From Phaeovulum sp. (lineage in GTDB: Bacteria; Pseudomonadota; Alphaproteobacteria; Rhodobacterales; Rhodobacteraceae), in contig NZ_JAUXPI010000057.1 in NCBI RefSeq assembly GCF_030684035.1, positions 1-63,800 on the forward strand: DNA of 63,800 bases, in the 5' to 3' direction. The notes under the pieces were generated by a model. It was not told the origin of the DNA. It worked only from the letters and a program-made list of their open reading frames with translations, and made no database searches. The first letter of the stretch is position 1. Every line of letters begins with the position of its first letter. Positions 27,159-36,922 of the stretch are shown here, piece after piece. The translations under genes and the position numbers were made by a program.

Positions 27159-28337
27159 TCAATCCGGCAGGTTTTCGGCCAGATAGCGCGCCATGTTGCC
27201 GCCCATCACCTTGGCAATCACCCGCGTGTGCAGGCCCGAATCGAGAAGCGCCTGGGTGAGCACCGCCAGCCGCGAGACATCGAACCCGGTCAGCACCGCG
27301 CCGTCGAAATCGGAGCCGAGCGCCACGTTGTCTTCGCCCAGCACCTCGACCGCGGTAAAGATCGCATGGGCGACGCCCGCGGGCGAGGCGTCGCAGGTTG
27401 CCTCGTCCCAAAAACCGATGCCGACGATGCCGCCCTTGGCCACAACGGCCTGCAACAGATCATCCGGCACGTTGCGGGGGGTTTCGCAGTGGCTGCGGAT
27501 GCCGGTGTGCGACACGATCGGGCGGCTGCCCTCGATCGCCAGCACATCAAGCAGCATCTGCGGGCTGGCATGGGCAAGGTCGATGATCATCTGCCGGGCC
27601 ACCATTTCCCGCACCACCGCGCGGCCAAAATCGGTCAGTCCCGCTTCGGCACCGCCATCGCCATGCAGCGAACCGCCAAGCTCGTTGTCGAAGAAATGGG
27701 TGAGGCCCATGAGCCTGAAACCCGCATCCCAAAGCCGCCCGAGGTTGGCAATGTCGCCTTCCAGCGCGTGGCCGCCCTCGGCACCCAGAATGCCGCCGAC
27801 GATCTGGCTGCCCGAAGCCCGCGCCGCCAGCACCGCCGCGAGGTCGGCCTTGGAGCGGATCACCTTCAGTTCCTCCGGCGCCGCCCTGGCGGTCGCGTTG
27901 AGCCGCGCCGCCTGGTCAAGTGCGCGCTCGGTCAGGCTGAACCAGGTGCGCGGGGGCCGCAGCTCGGCGATCATCAGCAAGGTGATGTCGTCGGGGGCAT
28001 CGGCAAGGTTATGTTCATAATTCAGCCCGCGCGGGCTTTTGGTGACGGTGGTGAACACCTGCAATGCCACATTGCCGACCCGCAAGCGTGGCAGGTCCAT
28101 ATGGCCGCGGTCCCAGTGCTGGCGCAGGTCGCGGTCCCACAGGAGCGAATCCGAATGCCAATCGCCGATGATCAGGCTGTCGTGGAACGCCTGCCCTTCG
28201 GGTGTCACTTCCCAGGGCCAGGAGAGGGTGCGGTTCATGCCGCGTTCGACAATTCCCGGAGCGAGCGCAAAAAACCCCGCCGCTCCCGCCAGCACCAGCG
28301 CGCCGGTACCGCCCGCGACCCAACGCCAGATGCGCAT
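27159..28337 (-). CDS. membrane dipeptidase (peptidase family M19)
   Basis: 392 residues with an N-terminal membrane anchor or uncleaved signal (MRIWRWVAGGTGALVLAGA). Metal ligands visible: IGDWHSDSLLWDRD (HxD), GAEGGHALEGD, IIDLAHASPQ, PIVSHTGIRSHCETPRN, and GSDFDGAVLTGF. Renal-dipeptidase-type zinc enzymes hydrolyse dipeptides, with D-residues tolerated. It starts 3 bases after the PepF stop, so the two peptidases share a transcript; the anchor puts this one on the outer face of the inner membrane. Confidence 0.92.
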   Translation of the reverse strand: MRIWRWVAGGTGALVLAGAAGFFALAPGIVERGMNRTLSWPWEVTPEGQAFHDSLIIGDWHSDSLLWDRDLRQHWDRGHMDLPRLRVGNVALQVFTTVTKSPRGLNYEHNLADAPDDITLLMIAELRPPRTWFSLTERALDQAARLNATARAAPEELKVIRSKADLAAVLAARASGSQIVGGILGAEGGHALEGDIANLGRLWDAGFRLMGLTHFFDNELGGSLHGDGGAEAGLTDFGRAVVREMVARQMIIDLAHASPQMLLDVLAIEGSRPIVSHTGIRSHCETPRNVPDDLLQAVVAKGGIVGIGFWDEATCDASPAGVAHAIFTAVEVLGEDNVALGSDFDGAVLTGFDVSRLAVLTQALLDSGLHTRVIAKVMGGNMARYLAENLPD

Positions 28338-28340
28338 GCC

Positions 28341-30158
28341 TCAGCCCTCCATTGCTTCCAGCTCGTCGATCATGCTTGCGATCATGCCAAGCCCCTTGCC
28401 CCAGAACGTCGGGTCAGAGGCATCGAGACCGAAGGGCGCGAGCAGGTCCTTGTGGTGTTTCGATCCACCCGCCTTGAGCATCTCGAAGTATTTCGCCTGA
28501 AAATCCGGCAGGCCCTCGGCATAGGCGGCATAAAGCGCGTTCACCAGACCGTCGCCGAAGGCATAGGCATAGACGTAAAACGGCGAATGCACGAAATGCG
28601 GAATATAGGCCCAGAAGGCTTCATAACCCGGCATGAATTCGAACGCGGGTCCAAGGCTTTCGGCCTGCACGCTCATCCAGAGCGCGTTGATGCCATCCGG
28701 GGTCAGTTCGCCCTCAGCGCGCGCCGCGTGCAACTTGCACTCGAAATCGTAAAAGGCGATCTGGCGGACCACGGTGTTGATCTGGTCCTCAACCTTGCCG
28801 GCAAGCAGTTGCTTGCGCTCGGCCGGGGTTTTTGCCGCATCGAGCAGGCGGCGGAAGGTGAGCATTTCACCGAATACGCTGGCGGTTTCGGCAACCGTAA
28901 GCGGCGTGGGGGCCAGCGTTTCGCCCTGCGGTGCGGCCAGCACCTGATGCACGCCGTGGCCAAGTTCGTGCGCCAGCGTCATCACGTCGCGCGGCTTGCC
29001 GAGGTAGTTCAACAGCACATAGGGGTGGACGGTGGTCACAGTGGGGTGCGCGAAGGCTCCGGGTGCCTTGCCCGGCTTTACCGCAGCATCGATCCAGCCC
29101 CGCTTGAAGAAGGGTTCCGCGATGGCCGCCATTTCCGGCGAAAAACCGGCATAGGCGGCAAGCACGGTCTCGCGCGCCTCATCCCAGCCGATCAGGCGGG
29201 GGGCCTCGGTAGGCAGCGGCGCGTTCCGGTCCCAGACCTGCAACTTTTCCAGCCCCAGCCACTTGGCCTTGAGCGTGTAGTAGCGGTGTGAAAGCCGCGG
29301 GTAGGCCGCCACCACCGCGTCGCGCAGCGCTGCGACCACTTCCGGCTCGACATGGTTGGAAAGGTGGCGCGAAAACTGCGGGTTCGGCATCTTGCGCCAG
29401 CGGTCCTCGATTTCCTTTTCCTTGGCGAGCGTGTTGTGGACCCGGGCAAAAAGCTTGATCTGCCCGGCGAAGCCGTCGGCCAAGGCCCGCGCCCCCGCCT
29501 CGCGGCGGCTGCGGTCGTGGTCGGTCATGAGATCAAGCGTGGCTTCAAGGCTCTGGCTTTCACCCGCAACGCTGAAGGTCATGCCCGCAAGCTGTTCGTC
29601 AAAGAGCCGGTTCCATGCGGCCGAGCCGACCACCGACTGGTCATGCAGGAACCTCTCCAACTCGTCCGAAAGCTGGTAGGGGCGCATCGCGCGAAGCCGG
29701 TCGAAGGCGGGTTTGAAGCGAGCCACTGCGGGGTCGGCGAACACCGCCTGATACTGTGCCTCGTCGATGCGATTGAACTCGAGGCCAAAGAACACCAGCG
29801 GCGTGGTGAATGTGGTGATCTTGTCCTGAAGGTCGGCCATCTGCTTGGCGCGCGCGGCATCAAGCGTGTTCTGGTAATAGCGCAGGCCGGCATACGACAT
29901 CAGCCGCCCGGCGATGTTTTCGATTGCCTCGTTGCGGGCAATACACTTTGCCATGCCAGCCGCGTCGAGCGCCGCCAGCTTGCCCTCGTAATCTTTGGCG
30001 AAACTGGCGCAGGCGGTTTCAAGCCAGCCCATGTCGCGGCCAATTTCGGCGGCGTCGGGGGCGGCATAGAGGTCGGACAAGTCCCATTCGGGCAGGTTTC
30101 CGAAGGCGTTGTGGCCCGCAGTCGTGGCGGCGGCGTGCAGGGGTCGGGGCAGGGGCAT
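28341..30158 (-). CDS. pepF: oligoendopeptidase F (peptidase family M3)
   Basis: 605 residues. Zinc site HELGHGVHQ at about residues 393-401, with the downstream Glu ligand in VAETASVFGEM. N-terminal NLPEWDLSDLYAAPD is typical of PepF. No signal peptide, so cytosolic. It cuts short peptides of roughly 7-17 residues. Followed three bases later by the M19 dipeptidase. Divergent from the ATP-grasp gene cluster with 211 bases between starts. Confidence 0.95.
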   Translation of the reverse strand: MPLPRPLHAAATTAGHNAFGNLPEWDLSDLYAAPDAAEIGRDMGWLETACASFAKDYEGKLAALDAAGMAKCIARNEAIENIAGRLMSYAGLRYYQNTLDAARAKQMADLQDKITTFTTPLVFFGLEFNRIDEAQYQAVFADPAVARFKPAFDRLRAMRPYQLSDELERFLHDQSVVGSAAWNRLFDEQLAGMTFSVAGESQSLEATLDLMTDHDRSRREAGARALADGFAGQIKLFARVHNTLAKEKEIEDRWRKMPNPQFSRHLSNHVEPEVVAALRDAVVAAYPRLSHRYYTLKAKWLGLEKLQVWDRNAPLPTEAPRLIGWDEARETVLAAYAGFSPEMAAIAEPFFKRGWIDAAVKPGKAPGAFAHPTVTTVHPYVLLNYLGKPRDVMTLAHELGHGVHQVLAAPQGETLAPTPLTVAETASVFGEMLTFRRLLDAAKTPAERKQLLAGKVEDQINTVVRQIAFYDFECKLHAARAEGELTPDGINALWMSVQAESLGPAFEFMPGYEAFWAYIPHFVHSPFYVYAYAFGDGLVNALYAAYAEGLPDFQAKYFEMLKAGGSKHHKDLLAPFGLDASDPTFWGKGLGMIASMIDELEAMEG

Positions 30159-30369
30159 GGCGTCCTCATCTCAATTTGCCCGCCCAGATAGGCGCTTGGC
30201 GGTGGCGGGCGCAAGGGGCGGAGCCGATGCAAGGTCTGCCTTGAATTTCAGCACATGCACGCGAAAGCGGCAACATTGACGCTGCCACGCCCCGCAGCCC
30301 AGGTTCGGCGCTTTCCCTGCAACAGATGGCTGCCTAATACTTGCCCAAAGGCCGGAGGAATCAGCCGTC

Positions 30370-31785
30370 ATGGCGATCGAGTTTTTCAACGAAATGTATC
30401 AGGGCAGCCAGGTGCGTGCCCCCTACGCGCGGCTTGAAGACTGGATGCGGGCGATGCCTGCCGAATTCCGGCAGATGAAGCAGGCCGAAGCCGAGGCGCT
30501 GTTTCGCCGCATCGGCATTACCTTCGCGGTCTATGGCGAGGGCGGAGACCCTGACAGGCTCATTCCCTTCGACATGTTTCCCCGGGTTTTCACCCAGGTC
30601 GAGTGGCACCGCCTTGAGCGCGGCATCAAGCAGCGGGCGCGGGCGCTGAACGCCTTTTTGCTCGATGTCTATGGCCGAGGTGAAATCATCCGCGCCGGGC
30701 GCATTCCTGCCCGGCTGGTCTATCAGAATGCCGCCTACGAACGCGCCGTGGCCGGGTTCACGCCGCCGCGCGGGGTCTATTCGCATATCGTCGGCATCGA
30801 TCTGGTGCGCACCGGGCCGGACGACTTTTTCGTGCTTGAGGATAACTGCCGCACGCCTTCGGGGGTCTCCTACATGCTGGAGAACCGCGAGATCATGATG
30901 CGGATGTTCCCGGCGCTGTTTCGTGAAAACCGCATCGAGCCGGTCGATGGCTACCCCGACCTCTTGCGCCGCACGCTGGCTTCGGTGGCCCCGGCAAAAT
31001 GCGAGGGCGAGCCGGTGGTGGTGATCCTGACCCCGGGGCATTTCAACTCGGCCTATTACGAACATTCGTTTCTGGCCGACCTGATGGGGGTGGAACTGGT
31101 TGAGGGGGCTGACCTTTTTGTTGAAGGCGGCTTCGTGTGGATGCGCACTACCGAGGGTCCGAAAAAGGTGGATGTCATCTACCGGCGCATCGATGATGCC
31201 TACCTTGACCCGCTCTGCTTTCGCCCGGATTCGATGCTGGGCATTGCCGGGCTGATGGATGTCTATCGTTCGGGCGGGGTTTCGATTGCCTCGGCACCCG
31301 GTGCCGGGGTGGCGGATGACAAGGCGATCTATACCTTTGTGCCCGAGATGATCCGTTTCTACCTTGGCGAAGAGCCGGTGCTGCAAAACGTGCCGACCTG
31401 GCAGTGCGGCAAGCCCGACGATCTTGGCCATGTGCTCGATCATCTGGCGGAACTGGTGGTGAAAGAGGTGCATGGCTCGGGCGGCTACGGCATGCTCGTC
31501 GGCCCCCGGTCGAGCGCGGCGCAGCTTGAGGCGTTTCGCGCGCGGGTGATTGCCAACCCGGGCAATTACATCGCACAGCCGACGCTGGCGCTTTCGACCA
31601 CACCGACGTTTGTCAACGAAGGCATCGCACCGCGCCATGTCGATCTTCGCCCCTATTGCCTTGTGGGCGAGCGCATCGAACTGGTGCCCGGCGGTCTGAC
31701 CCGGGTTGCGCTGACCGATGGCAGTCTGGTGGTGAACTCGTCGCAGGGCGGCGGGGTGAAAGATACCTGGGTTCTGGCGGAGTGA
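30370..31785 (+). CDS. circularly permuted ATP-grasp protein
   Basis: 471 residues. It matches the circularly permuted type 2 ATP-grasp family (DUF404/407/CP_ATPgrasp): N-terminal EFFNEMYQGSQVRAPYARLE-like start, PSGVSYMLENREIMMRMFP, VILTPGHFNSAYYEHSFLA, VHGSGGYGMLVGP, and a C-terminal VLAE. Predicted to ligate an amine to a carboxyl group using ATP. The next genes encode an alpha-E protein, a transglutaminase and an Anbu proteasome homologue, a co-occurring set. First gene of the operon; the ATG at 30370 follows GGAGGAATCAG. Confidence 0.9.
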   Translation: MAIEFFNEMYQGSQVRAPYARLEDWMRAMPAEFRQMKQAEAEALFRRIGITFAVYGEGGDPDRLIPFDMFPRVFTQVEWHRLERGIKQRARALNAFLLDVYGRGEIIRAGRIPARLVYQNAAYERAVAGFTPPRGVYSHIVGIDLVRTGPDDFFVLEDNCRTPSGVSYMLENREIMMRMFPALFRENRIEPVDGYPDLLRRTLASVAPAKCEGEPVVVILTPGHFNSAYYEHSFLADLMGVELVEGADLFVEGGFVWMRTTEGPKKVDVIYRRIDDAYLDPLCFRPDSMLGIAGLMDVYRSGGVSIASAPGAGVADDKAIYTFVPEMIRFYLGEEPVLQNVPTWQCGKPDDLGHVLDHLAELVVKEVHGSGGYGMLVGPRSSAAQLEAFRARVIANPGNYIAQPTLALSTTPTFVNEGIAPRHVDLRPYCLVGERIELVPGGLTRVALTDGSLVVNSSQGGGVKDTWVLAE

Positions 31786-31789
31786 TGCG

Positions 31790-32743
31790 ATGCTGAGCCG
31801 CACGGCGGAAAACCTGTTCTGGATCGCGCGCTACATCGAGCGGGCCGAAACCATGGCGCGGCTGCTGGAGGTGGGGGGGCGGATCGCGCTGATGCCGCAG
31901 GCGGGCCACGGCTACCGCAACGAATGGGACAGTCTGCTGCGCGCCTCTGGCACCGCCTCGGGGTTTGCGCAAAAATACGGCGACCCGGTGCAGCGCAACA
32001 TCGAAAGCTATCTGTTCTTCGACCGCGACAATCCCTCGTCGGTTGCCTCCTGCATCGAGAAGGCACGCGAGAACGGCCGCATCGTGCGCACCGCGCTGAC
32101 CACGCAGGTATGGGATGCGCTGAATGCCGCGTTTCAGGAAATGCGCGCGCTGGAACGCAGGCCGCGCTCGGAACTGGAACTGACGCAACTGACCGAATGG
32201 ACGATGCGCCATACCGCGATGTTGCGCGGTGCCATTGACGCCACCTTGCTGCGCAACGATGGCTATCATTTTCTCGGCCTCGGCTTTGCGCTTGAACGCG
32301 CCGACAACACCGCGCGGCTGCTCGACGTGAAATACTATGTTCTGCTGCCGCGCGTCGATCTGGTCGGCTCGGGGCTGGACAACTACCAGTGGCAAACGCT
32401 GCTGCGGGCGCTTTCCTCGCACCGCGCCTTTCACTGGGCTTACGGTGGCGAGATCACTGCGGGCAAGATCGCGCATTTCCTGATCCTGAACCGGCAAAGC
32501 CCGCGGTCGCTGATGACCGCCACCGGCGAGGCGGTGGGCCACCTTGACGCGCTCGCACTGGCTTACGGTTGCGCGACACCCGCGCAAGAGCGCGCGCGCA
32601 GGCTTTTGCGCCAGCTTGAGACGACCTCGGTCGAGGACGTGTTCGAGGAAGGGCTGCACGAGTTTCTGACCCGCTTTGTGCAGGACGTGGGCGGACTGGC
32701 CGCACTTGTGCAGGAAAACTATCTGAGCGGAGAGGCACGATGA
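31790..32743 (+). CDS. alpha-E domain protein
   Basis: 317 residues, nearly all helical. Starts LSRTAENLFWIARYIERAET, the signature of the alpha-E (DUF403) family, followed by RLLEVGGRIAL and further helices. Family members almost always sit beside the circularly permuted ATP-grasp and a transglutaminase and are thought to act with them in making or modifying a peptide bond. It starts 4 bases after the ATP-grasp stop and overlaps the transglutaminase by four bases. Confidence 0.92.
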   Translation: MLSRTAENLFWIARYIERAETMARLLEVGGRIALMPQAGHGYRNEWDSLLRASGTASGFAQKYGDPVQRNIESYLFFDRDNPSSVASCIEKARENGRIVRTALTTQVWDALNAAFQEMRALERRPRSELELTQLTEWTMRHTAMLRGAIDATLLRNDGYHFLGLGFALERADNTARLLDVKYYVLLPRVDLVGSGLDNYQWQTLLRALSSHRAFHWAYGGEITAGKIAHFLILNRQSPRSLMTATGEAVGHLDALALAYGCATPAQERARRLLRQLETTSVEDVFEEGLHEFLTRFVQDVGGLAALVQENYLSGEAR

Positions 32744-33552
32744 TCCTGACTGTCAGCCATGCAACCACCTACCGCTATTCGGCACCGATGCGTGGCGCGG
32801 TGCAAAGCCTGCGGCTTACGCCCTCGCGCTTTGACGGGCAGGCCGCGCGCGAATGGCAGGTCGAGGTTGAGGGCGGCATTCGCGGCGGCAGCTTTCGCGA
32901 TGGCGCGGGGGATCGTGTGGAAGGCTGGTCGGTGCGCGGACCGGTGCGCGAGGTGACGGTGCGGGTCAGTGGCCAGGTTGAAACCCGCGATCTGCACGGC
33001 GTGCTGGCTGGCCACCGTGAAACCGTTCCCGCCGAGGCCTACCTGTGCGCCAGCACGCCGACCGAGCCCGATGCAGCACTTGTGGCGCTTGCACAGGAGG
33101 CGGCGGCGGGCGCGAGCGACGCGCTCGACCGCGCACATCTGCTTGCCGCTGCGGTGCGCGCCGCCATCGCCTACCGCCCCGGTGCAACGCACGCCCATAC
33201 CACCGCCGCCGAGGCGCTGGCGCTTGGCGAGGGGGTTTGCCAGGATCACGCCCACGCGCTGATTGCCAGCGCCCATGTTGCGGGCTTCGCTGCCCGCTAC
33301 GTTTCGGGCTATCTGTTCAGCGATGCGGCGGCGGGCGCGCAGGAAGCGGCGCATGCCTGGGCCGAAATCTGGGTTAATGGCCTGGGCTGGATCGGTTTTG
33401 ACGCGGCCAACGCCTGTTGCCCCGATGATCGCTACATTCGCCTCGGATCAGGCCGCGATGCGCAAGAGGCCGCGCCAATCAAGGGCTTGGCCATGGGCCC
33501 CGGCAGCGAAAGCCTGGAGGTCGCGGTTGCAGTCGGCGCAAGCCAGCAATAA
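32740..33552 (+). CDS. transglutaminase-like cysteine protease
   Basis: 270 residues. N-terminal beta-rich bacterial transglutaminase domain (HATTYRYSAPMRGAVQSLRL) and the papain-like core: catalytic Cys in GEGVCQDHAHALIASAH, catalytic His and Asp in AHAWAEIWVNGLGWIGFDAAN. No signal peptide. Such proteins hydrolyse or transfer peptide amide bonds. Translationally coupled to the alpha-E gene and 33 bases ahead of the Anbu gene. Confidence 0.92.
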   Translation: MILTVSHATTYRYSAPMRGAVQSLRLTPSRFDGQAAREWQVEVEGGIRGGSFRDGAGDRVEGWSVRGPVREVTVRVSGQVETRDLHGVLAGHRETVPAEAYLCASTPTEPDAALVALAQEAAAGASDALDRAHLLAAAVRAAIAYRPGATHAHTTAAEALALGEGVCQDHAHALIASAHVAGFAARYVSGYLFSDAAAGAQEAAHAWAEIWVNGLGWIGFDAANACCPDDRYIRLGSGRDAQEAAPIKGLAMGPGSESLEVAVAVGASQQ

Positions 33553-33585
33553 CGTTGCCGCGAACAAACGGGCCGGGGACCACAG

Positions 33586-34311
33586 ATGACCTATTGCGTG
33601 GGGCTGTTGCTGAACGAAGGCATGGTGCTTTTGTCCGATACCCGCACCAATGCCGGGCTCGACAACATCGCCACCTACACCAAGATGTTCAGCTTTGAAG
33701 ATCCGGGCGAGCGGGTCGTGACAATTCTCACTGCGGGCAGCCTTTCGGTCACGCAAACCACCATGGCGCGGCTGCGCGAGGCGATCGACGCGCCCGAGGC
33801 CAGCGCCGAAAGCTCGATCATGCTGGCACCGACCATGCTCAAGGTCGCCGAAATCCTTGGCAACACGCTGGCAGGGGTGCGCGCCGACATCGACGGCAAG
33901 ATGAACGCGGCAAAAAGCTCGGCCACCGCCTCGATGATCGTGGCCGGCCAGCGCGCGGGCGGGGCGATGCGGCTGTTTCTGATTTATCCCGAAGGCAATT
34001 TCATCGAGGCGACCGAAGACACGCCCTTCTTGCAGATCGGCGAACACAAATACGGCAAACCTATTCTCGACCGCGTGGTAAAGCCCTCGACCAGCCTTTC
34101 GGACGCGCAAAAGGCGGTGCTCCTGTCGATGGACAGCACCCTGCGCTCGAACCTCTCGGTAGGCATGCCGCTGGACCTTGCGGTGATCGCGCGCGACGCC
34201 TGCCGGGTGACCATGCGGCGGCGCATCGAAGCGGGCGACGCCGATTTTGCCGCGATGAGCGAGGCCTGGTCAAAGGCGCTGCGCGATGGCTTCAGCCGCA
34301 TCACGCTTTGA
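33586..34311 (+). CDS. Anbu-type proteasome-like peptidase
   Basis: 241 residues. Ntn-hydrolase fold with Thr2 as the expected nucleophile after Met removal (MTYCVGLLLNEGMVLLSDTR), plus KMFSFEDPGERVVTILTAG and the C-terminal AVIARDACRVTMRRRIEAGD. This matches the ancestral beta-subunit (Anbu, COG3484) family, related to HslV and 20S proteasome beta subunits. Substrate unknown. Placement behind the ATP-grasp, alpha-E and transglutaminase genes is the known Anbu context and supports a joint peptide-processing pathway. Confidence 0.93.
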   Translation: MTYCVGLLLNEGMVLLSDTRTNAGLDNIATYTKMFSFEDPGERVVTILTAGSLSVTQTTMARLREAIDAPEASAESSIMLAPTMLKVAEILGNTLAGVRADIDGKMNAAKSSATASMIVAGQRAGGAMRLFLIYPEGNFIEATEDTPFLQIGEHKYGKPILDRVVKPSTSLSDAQKAVLLSMDSTLRSNLSVGMPLDLAVIARDACRVTMRRRIEAGDADFAAMSEAWSKALRDGFSRITL

Positions 34312-34516
34312 GGCGGTGTGGCTTTCATCGGGTTTTATGCGCGGGTGCGGGTTCTGCGCGCGGCAGCAAGGGGCGAGCGGTGAATTGCGCAACAAAGGCG
34401 AATTATTGCGTCGCCATGCTTGCTCGGTTCCGCTGCGAGCGCTATCGATCTTGAATCAGGGAGTTTTCTTGGGCCGCCCCGAGGGGTGCGCTCGTGCAGC
34501 AGCGGGAAACAGGCAG

Positions 34517-35362
34517 ATGAACGCGAGAAATATCTGGCGGCTGGCGCTTGCTATGGCGGGCATCGTGGCGGCATCCGGCGCGCTGGCGCAGGGCTGGCAA
34601 TCGTCGGTCGAGGCCGGTTTTCAGATGACCGACAGAACCAACACCGTGAACAATGTCATCAACAGCCCGTATTTCGGGGGCTATCTTGCGGGCTACGGCG
34701 GCGTGAACCTGGGTCGCGTGGCGCTGGCATTCGACGGGCGCGCCGAATTTACTGATGATCGTGGTTTCAACAATGTGAACGCAACCGGGCCGCTGCATAC
34801 CGGAGTGGTTGGTGCGCGCGCGGGCACGCGGATTTCCAACCTCTACGTCGGGGCGTTTGCCGGGCTTGGGTTCTTTGACGGCAAGAACTCCGACAGCCCG
34901 ATGCAGGGCTCCATCTATGGCGTCGAGGCCGAGTATTTCCTTCCCCATGGCGGCTCGCTTTATGCGCAGTTGGGGCAGGCGAGGGCGGTGGGAGCGCCCG
35001 GCGACAACGAATTCGAGGGCTACGATTACCGGATCGGCTATCTGATCCAGGTTTCCGACCGCACCACGATTGATGTCAGCGCCGAGCATGCCTATTCGAG
35101 CAAGTGCTTTCAGGATTGCGGCGATGCGGGCCGCAACGTGGTGTTCGGGCTCGAGGCGGTTCACCGCCTGACGGATCGCATCGATCTGGTCGGCAGCATC
35201 GATTACGCGCATGTCACCACCAACGTGAAGGCCGACCACGTGACATCGATGGATGTGTATGTGGGCGTCCGGGTGCCGCTGGGAGCGCGGCCTACCAGCG
35301 CGCTGCGCACGCCGATGGGGGCCTTCCAGGCGGCAAGCTGGATGCACCCGATGGACAACTGA
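34517..35362 (+). CDS. outer-membrane beta-barrel protein
   Basis: 281 residues from the ATG at 34517. Signal peptide (NARNIWRLALAMAGIVAASG, cleavage after ALA-Q), then strand-rich sequence with repeated aromatic/glycine pairs (YFGGYLAGYGGVNLGRVALA; FAGLGFFDGKN; DYRIGYLIQVSDRTTIDVSA). It contains a Cys pair (SSKCFQDCGD) in a probable loop. The final strand ends VYVGVRVPLG followed by a 25-residue tail, unlike the usual terminal Phe. I do not recognise the family beyond a porin-like barrel. Confidence 0.7.
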   Translation: MNARNIWRLALAMAGIVAASGALAQGWQSSVEAGFQMTDRTNTVNNVINSPYFGGYLAGYGGVNLGRVALAFDGRAEFTDDRGFNNVNATGPLHTGVVGARAGTRISNLYVGAFAGLGFFDGKNSDSPMQGSIYGVEAEYFLPHGGSLYAQLGQARAVGAPGDNEFEGYDYRIGYLIQVSDRTTIDVSAEHAYSSKCFQDCGDAGRNVVFGLEAVHRLTDRIDLVGSIDYAHVTTNVKADHVTSMDVYVGVRVPLGARPTSALRTPMGAFQAASWMHPMDN

Positions 35363-35370
35363 TCCGTTCG

Positions 35371-35412
35371 CTCGCGTAAAGACCTGCCACTCTCGCGTAA
35401 AGACCAGCCACT
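35371..35412 (+). repeat. two-copy 21-bp tandem repeat
   Basis: CTCGCGTAAAGACC occurs at 35371 and 35392, each followed by a TGCCACT or AGCCACT variant, giving two adjacent 21-bp units just after the beta-barrel gene. No function is evident. Confidence 0.7.
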
Positions 35413-35486
35413 ACAGACCTGGGCTTCGCGCTTCGGGCTGCCCTTCTTGGGGCGCTGCGCCGGGCCCGCTGCCGGGCGCAGATCGA

Positions 35487-36776
35487 TCAGGCAAGCACGC
35501 CCTCGGCGGTCAGCCGGGTCTTGCCACCGAGATAGGGGTGCAGCGCTGCGGGCAGGCTGACCGAGCCATCTGCCTGCTGGCCGTTTTCCAGCACCGCGAT
35601 CAGGCAACGCCCGACCGCAAGGCCAGAACCGTTGAGCGTTGCCACGAATTCGGGCTTGCCCCCCGGAGCACGGCAGCGCGCGTTCATCCGGCGCGCCTGA
35701 AAGCTGCCGCAAGTGGAAACCGATGAAATCTCGCGGTAGCTGTTCTGCCCCGGCAGCCAGACCTCCAGATCATGCGTCTTTTGGCTGCCAAAACCCATGT
35801 CGCCGGTGCAAAGCACGATTGTCCGGTAGGGCAGGCCGAGCCGCTGCAACACCGCCTCGGCGCAGGCGGTCATCCGTTCGTGCTCGGCCAATGCGGTCTC
35901 GGGGGTGCAGATCGTCACCATCTCGGCCTTTTCGAACTGGTGCTGGCGCAGCATCCCGGCGGTATCCTTGCCCGCCGACCCGGCTTCGGAGCGGAAACAC
36001 TGGGTCAGCGCGGTCATCCGGATCGGCAATGCCGCCGCGTCGAGCACTTCACCCGCAACGGTATTGGTCAACGTCACTTCGGCGGTGGGGATAAGCCACC
36101 AGCCGTTGGTTGTCTGGTAGCTGTCTTCGGCGAATTTCGGCAGGTTGCCGGTGCCGAACATCGCCTCGTCGCGCACCAATACCGGGGTGATCATTTCGGT
36201 CAGCCCGTGTTCATCAATGTGCAGATCGAGCATGAATTGGCCAAGCGCGCGGTGGATGCGCGCGACCCCGCGCGACAATACGACGAAGCGCGCCCCAGAA
36301 AGCTTTGCGGCGGTCTCGAAATCCATCGCCTTGGCGACGCCGCCGATCTGGTAATGCTCCAGCGGCTTGAAATCGAATTCGCGCGGGCTGCCCGAGCGGC
36401 GGATTTCGACATTGCCCTGCTCGTCGGCACCATCGGGCACCTCGGCATGCGGAAGATTGGGGATCCACATCAGCATGTCGCCCAAGGCGGCGTCTTCGGC
36501 GGCCGCCTCGGCGGTGAGCCGCGCGATCTCGGCTTTTTTCTCGGCCACCAGCGCGCGCAGCCGTTCGAATTCGGCTTCGTCGCCGCGTGCCTTGGCGGCA
36601 CCGACTTCCTTGCTGGCGCGGTTCCGCTCGGCGGCGGCGGTTTCAGCGGCAAGGATCTTGGCGCGCCGGTCCTCGTCGAGCGCCAGGATCGCGGGCGAGG
36701 CCGCGGCCAGCCCGCGCCGCGCGAGCGCGGCATCAAAAGCGGCTGGATTTTCGCGGATGGCGCGGATGTCATGCAT
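35487..36776 (-). CDS. serS: seryl-tRNA synthetase
   Basis: 429 residues. N-terminal antiparallel coiled-coil tRNA-binding arm (about 30-105, Ala/Glu/Lys-rich), then the class II core with motif 2 [20 protein letters not shown] and [11 protein letters not shown], and motif 3 [17 protein letters not shown]. Charges tRNA-Ser. Single-gene unit; the 124-base gap behind it holds a 7-bp CTGCGCC/GGCGCAG stem without a U-tract. Confidence 0.97.
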   Translation of the reverse strand: MHDIRAIRENPAAFDAALARRGLAAASPAILALDEDRRAKILAAETAAAERNRASKEVGAAKARGDEAEFERLRALVAEKKAEIARLTAEAAAEDAALGDMLMWIPNLPHAEVPDGADEQGNVEIRRSGSPREFDFKPLEHYQIGGVAKAMDFETAAKLSGARFVVLSRGVARIHRALGQFMLDLHIDEHGLTEMITPVLVRDEAMFGTGNLPKFAEDSYQTTNGWWLIPTAEVTLTNTVAGEVLDAAALPIRMTALTQCFRSEAGSAGKDTAGMLRQHQFEKAEMVTICTPETALAEHERMTACAEAVLQRLGLPYRTIVLCTGDMGFGSQKTHDLEVWLPGQNSYREISSVSTCGSFQARRMNARCRAPGGKPEFVATLNGSGLAVGRCLIAVLENGQQADGSVSLPAALHPYLGGKTRLTAEGVLA

Positions 36777-36890
36777 GGCGGGCCTCGAAGTTCAGGGTCT
36801 GGCGCCGCTTTAACCTATTGCAACAGGCGCGAAAAGCCCGCCTGCGACATCGCGGCGCAGACAGTCGGCGCGATTGCGCGTAAACTGAAA

Positions 36891-36912
36891 AAGCGCCCCC
36901 CGGGGGGCGCTT
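36891..36912. terminator. perfect 22-bp palindrome ahead of a small secreted-protein gene
   Basis: Eleven bases (AAGCGCCCCCC) are mirrored exactly. Read on the minus strand the hairpin is followed by TTTCAG after its own TT, a terminator-like layout that would stop leftward transcripts from the repressor gene at 37147 before serS. On the plus strand it touches the GGAGGG ribosome-binding site of the small gene, so it may also affect that gene's translation. Confidence 0.55.
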
Positions 36913-36922
36913 GGAGGGAATC

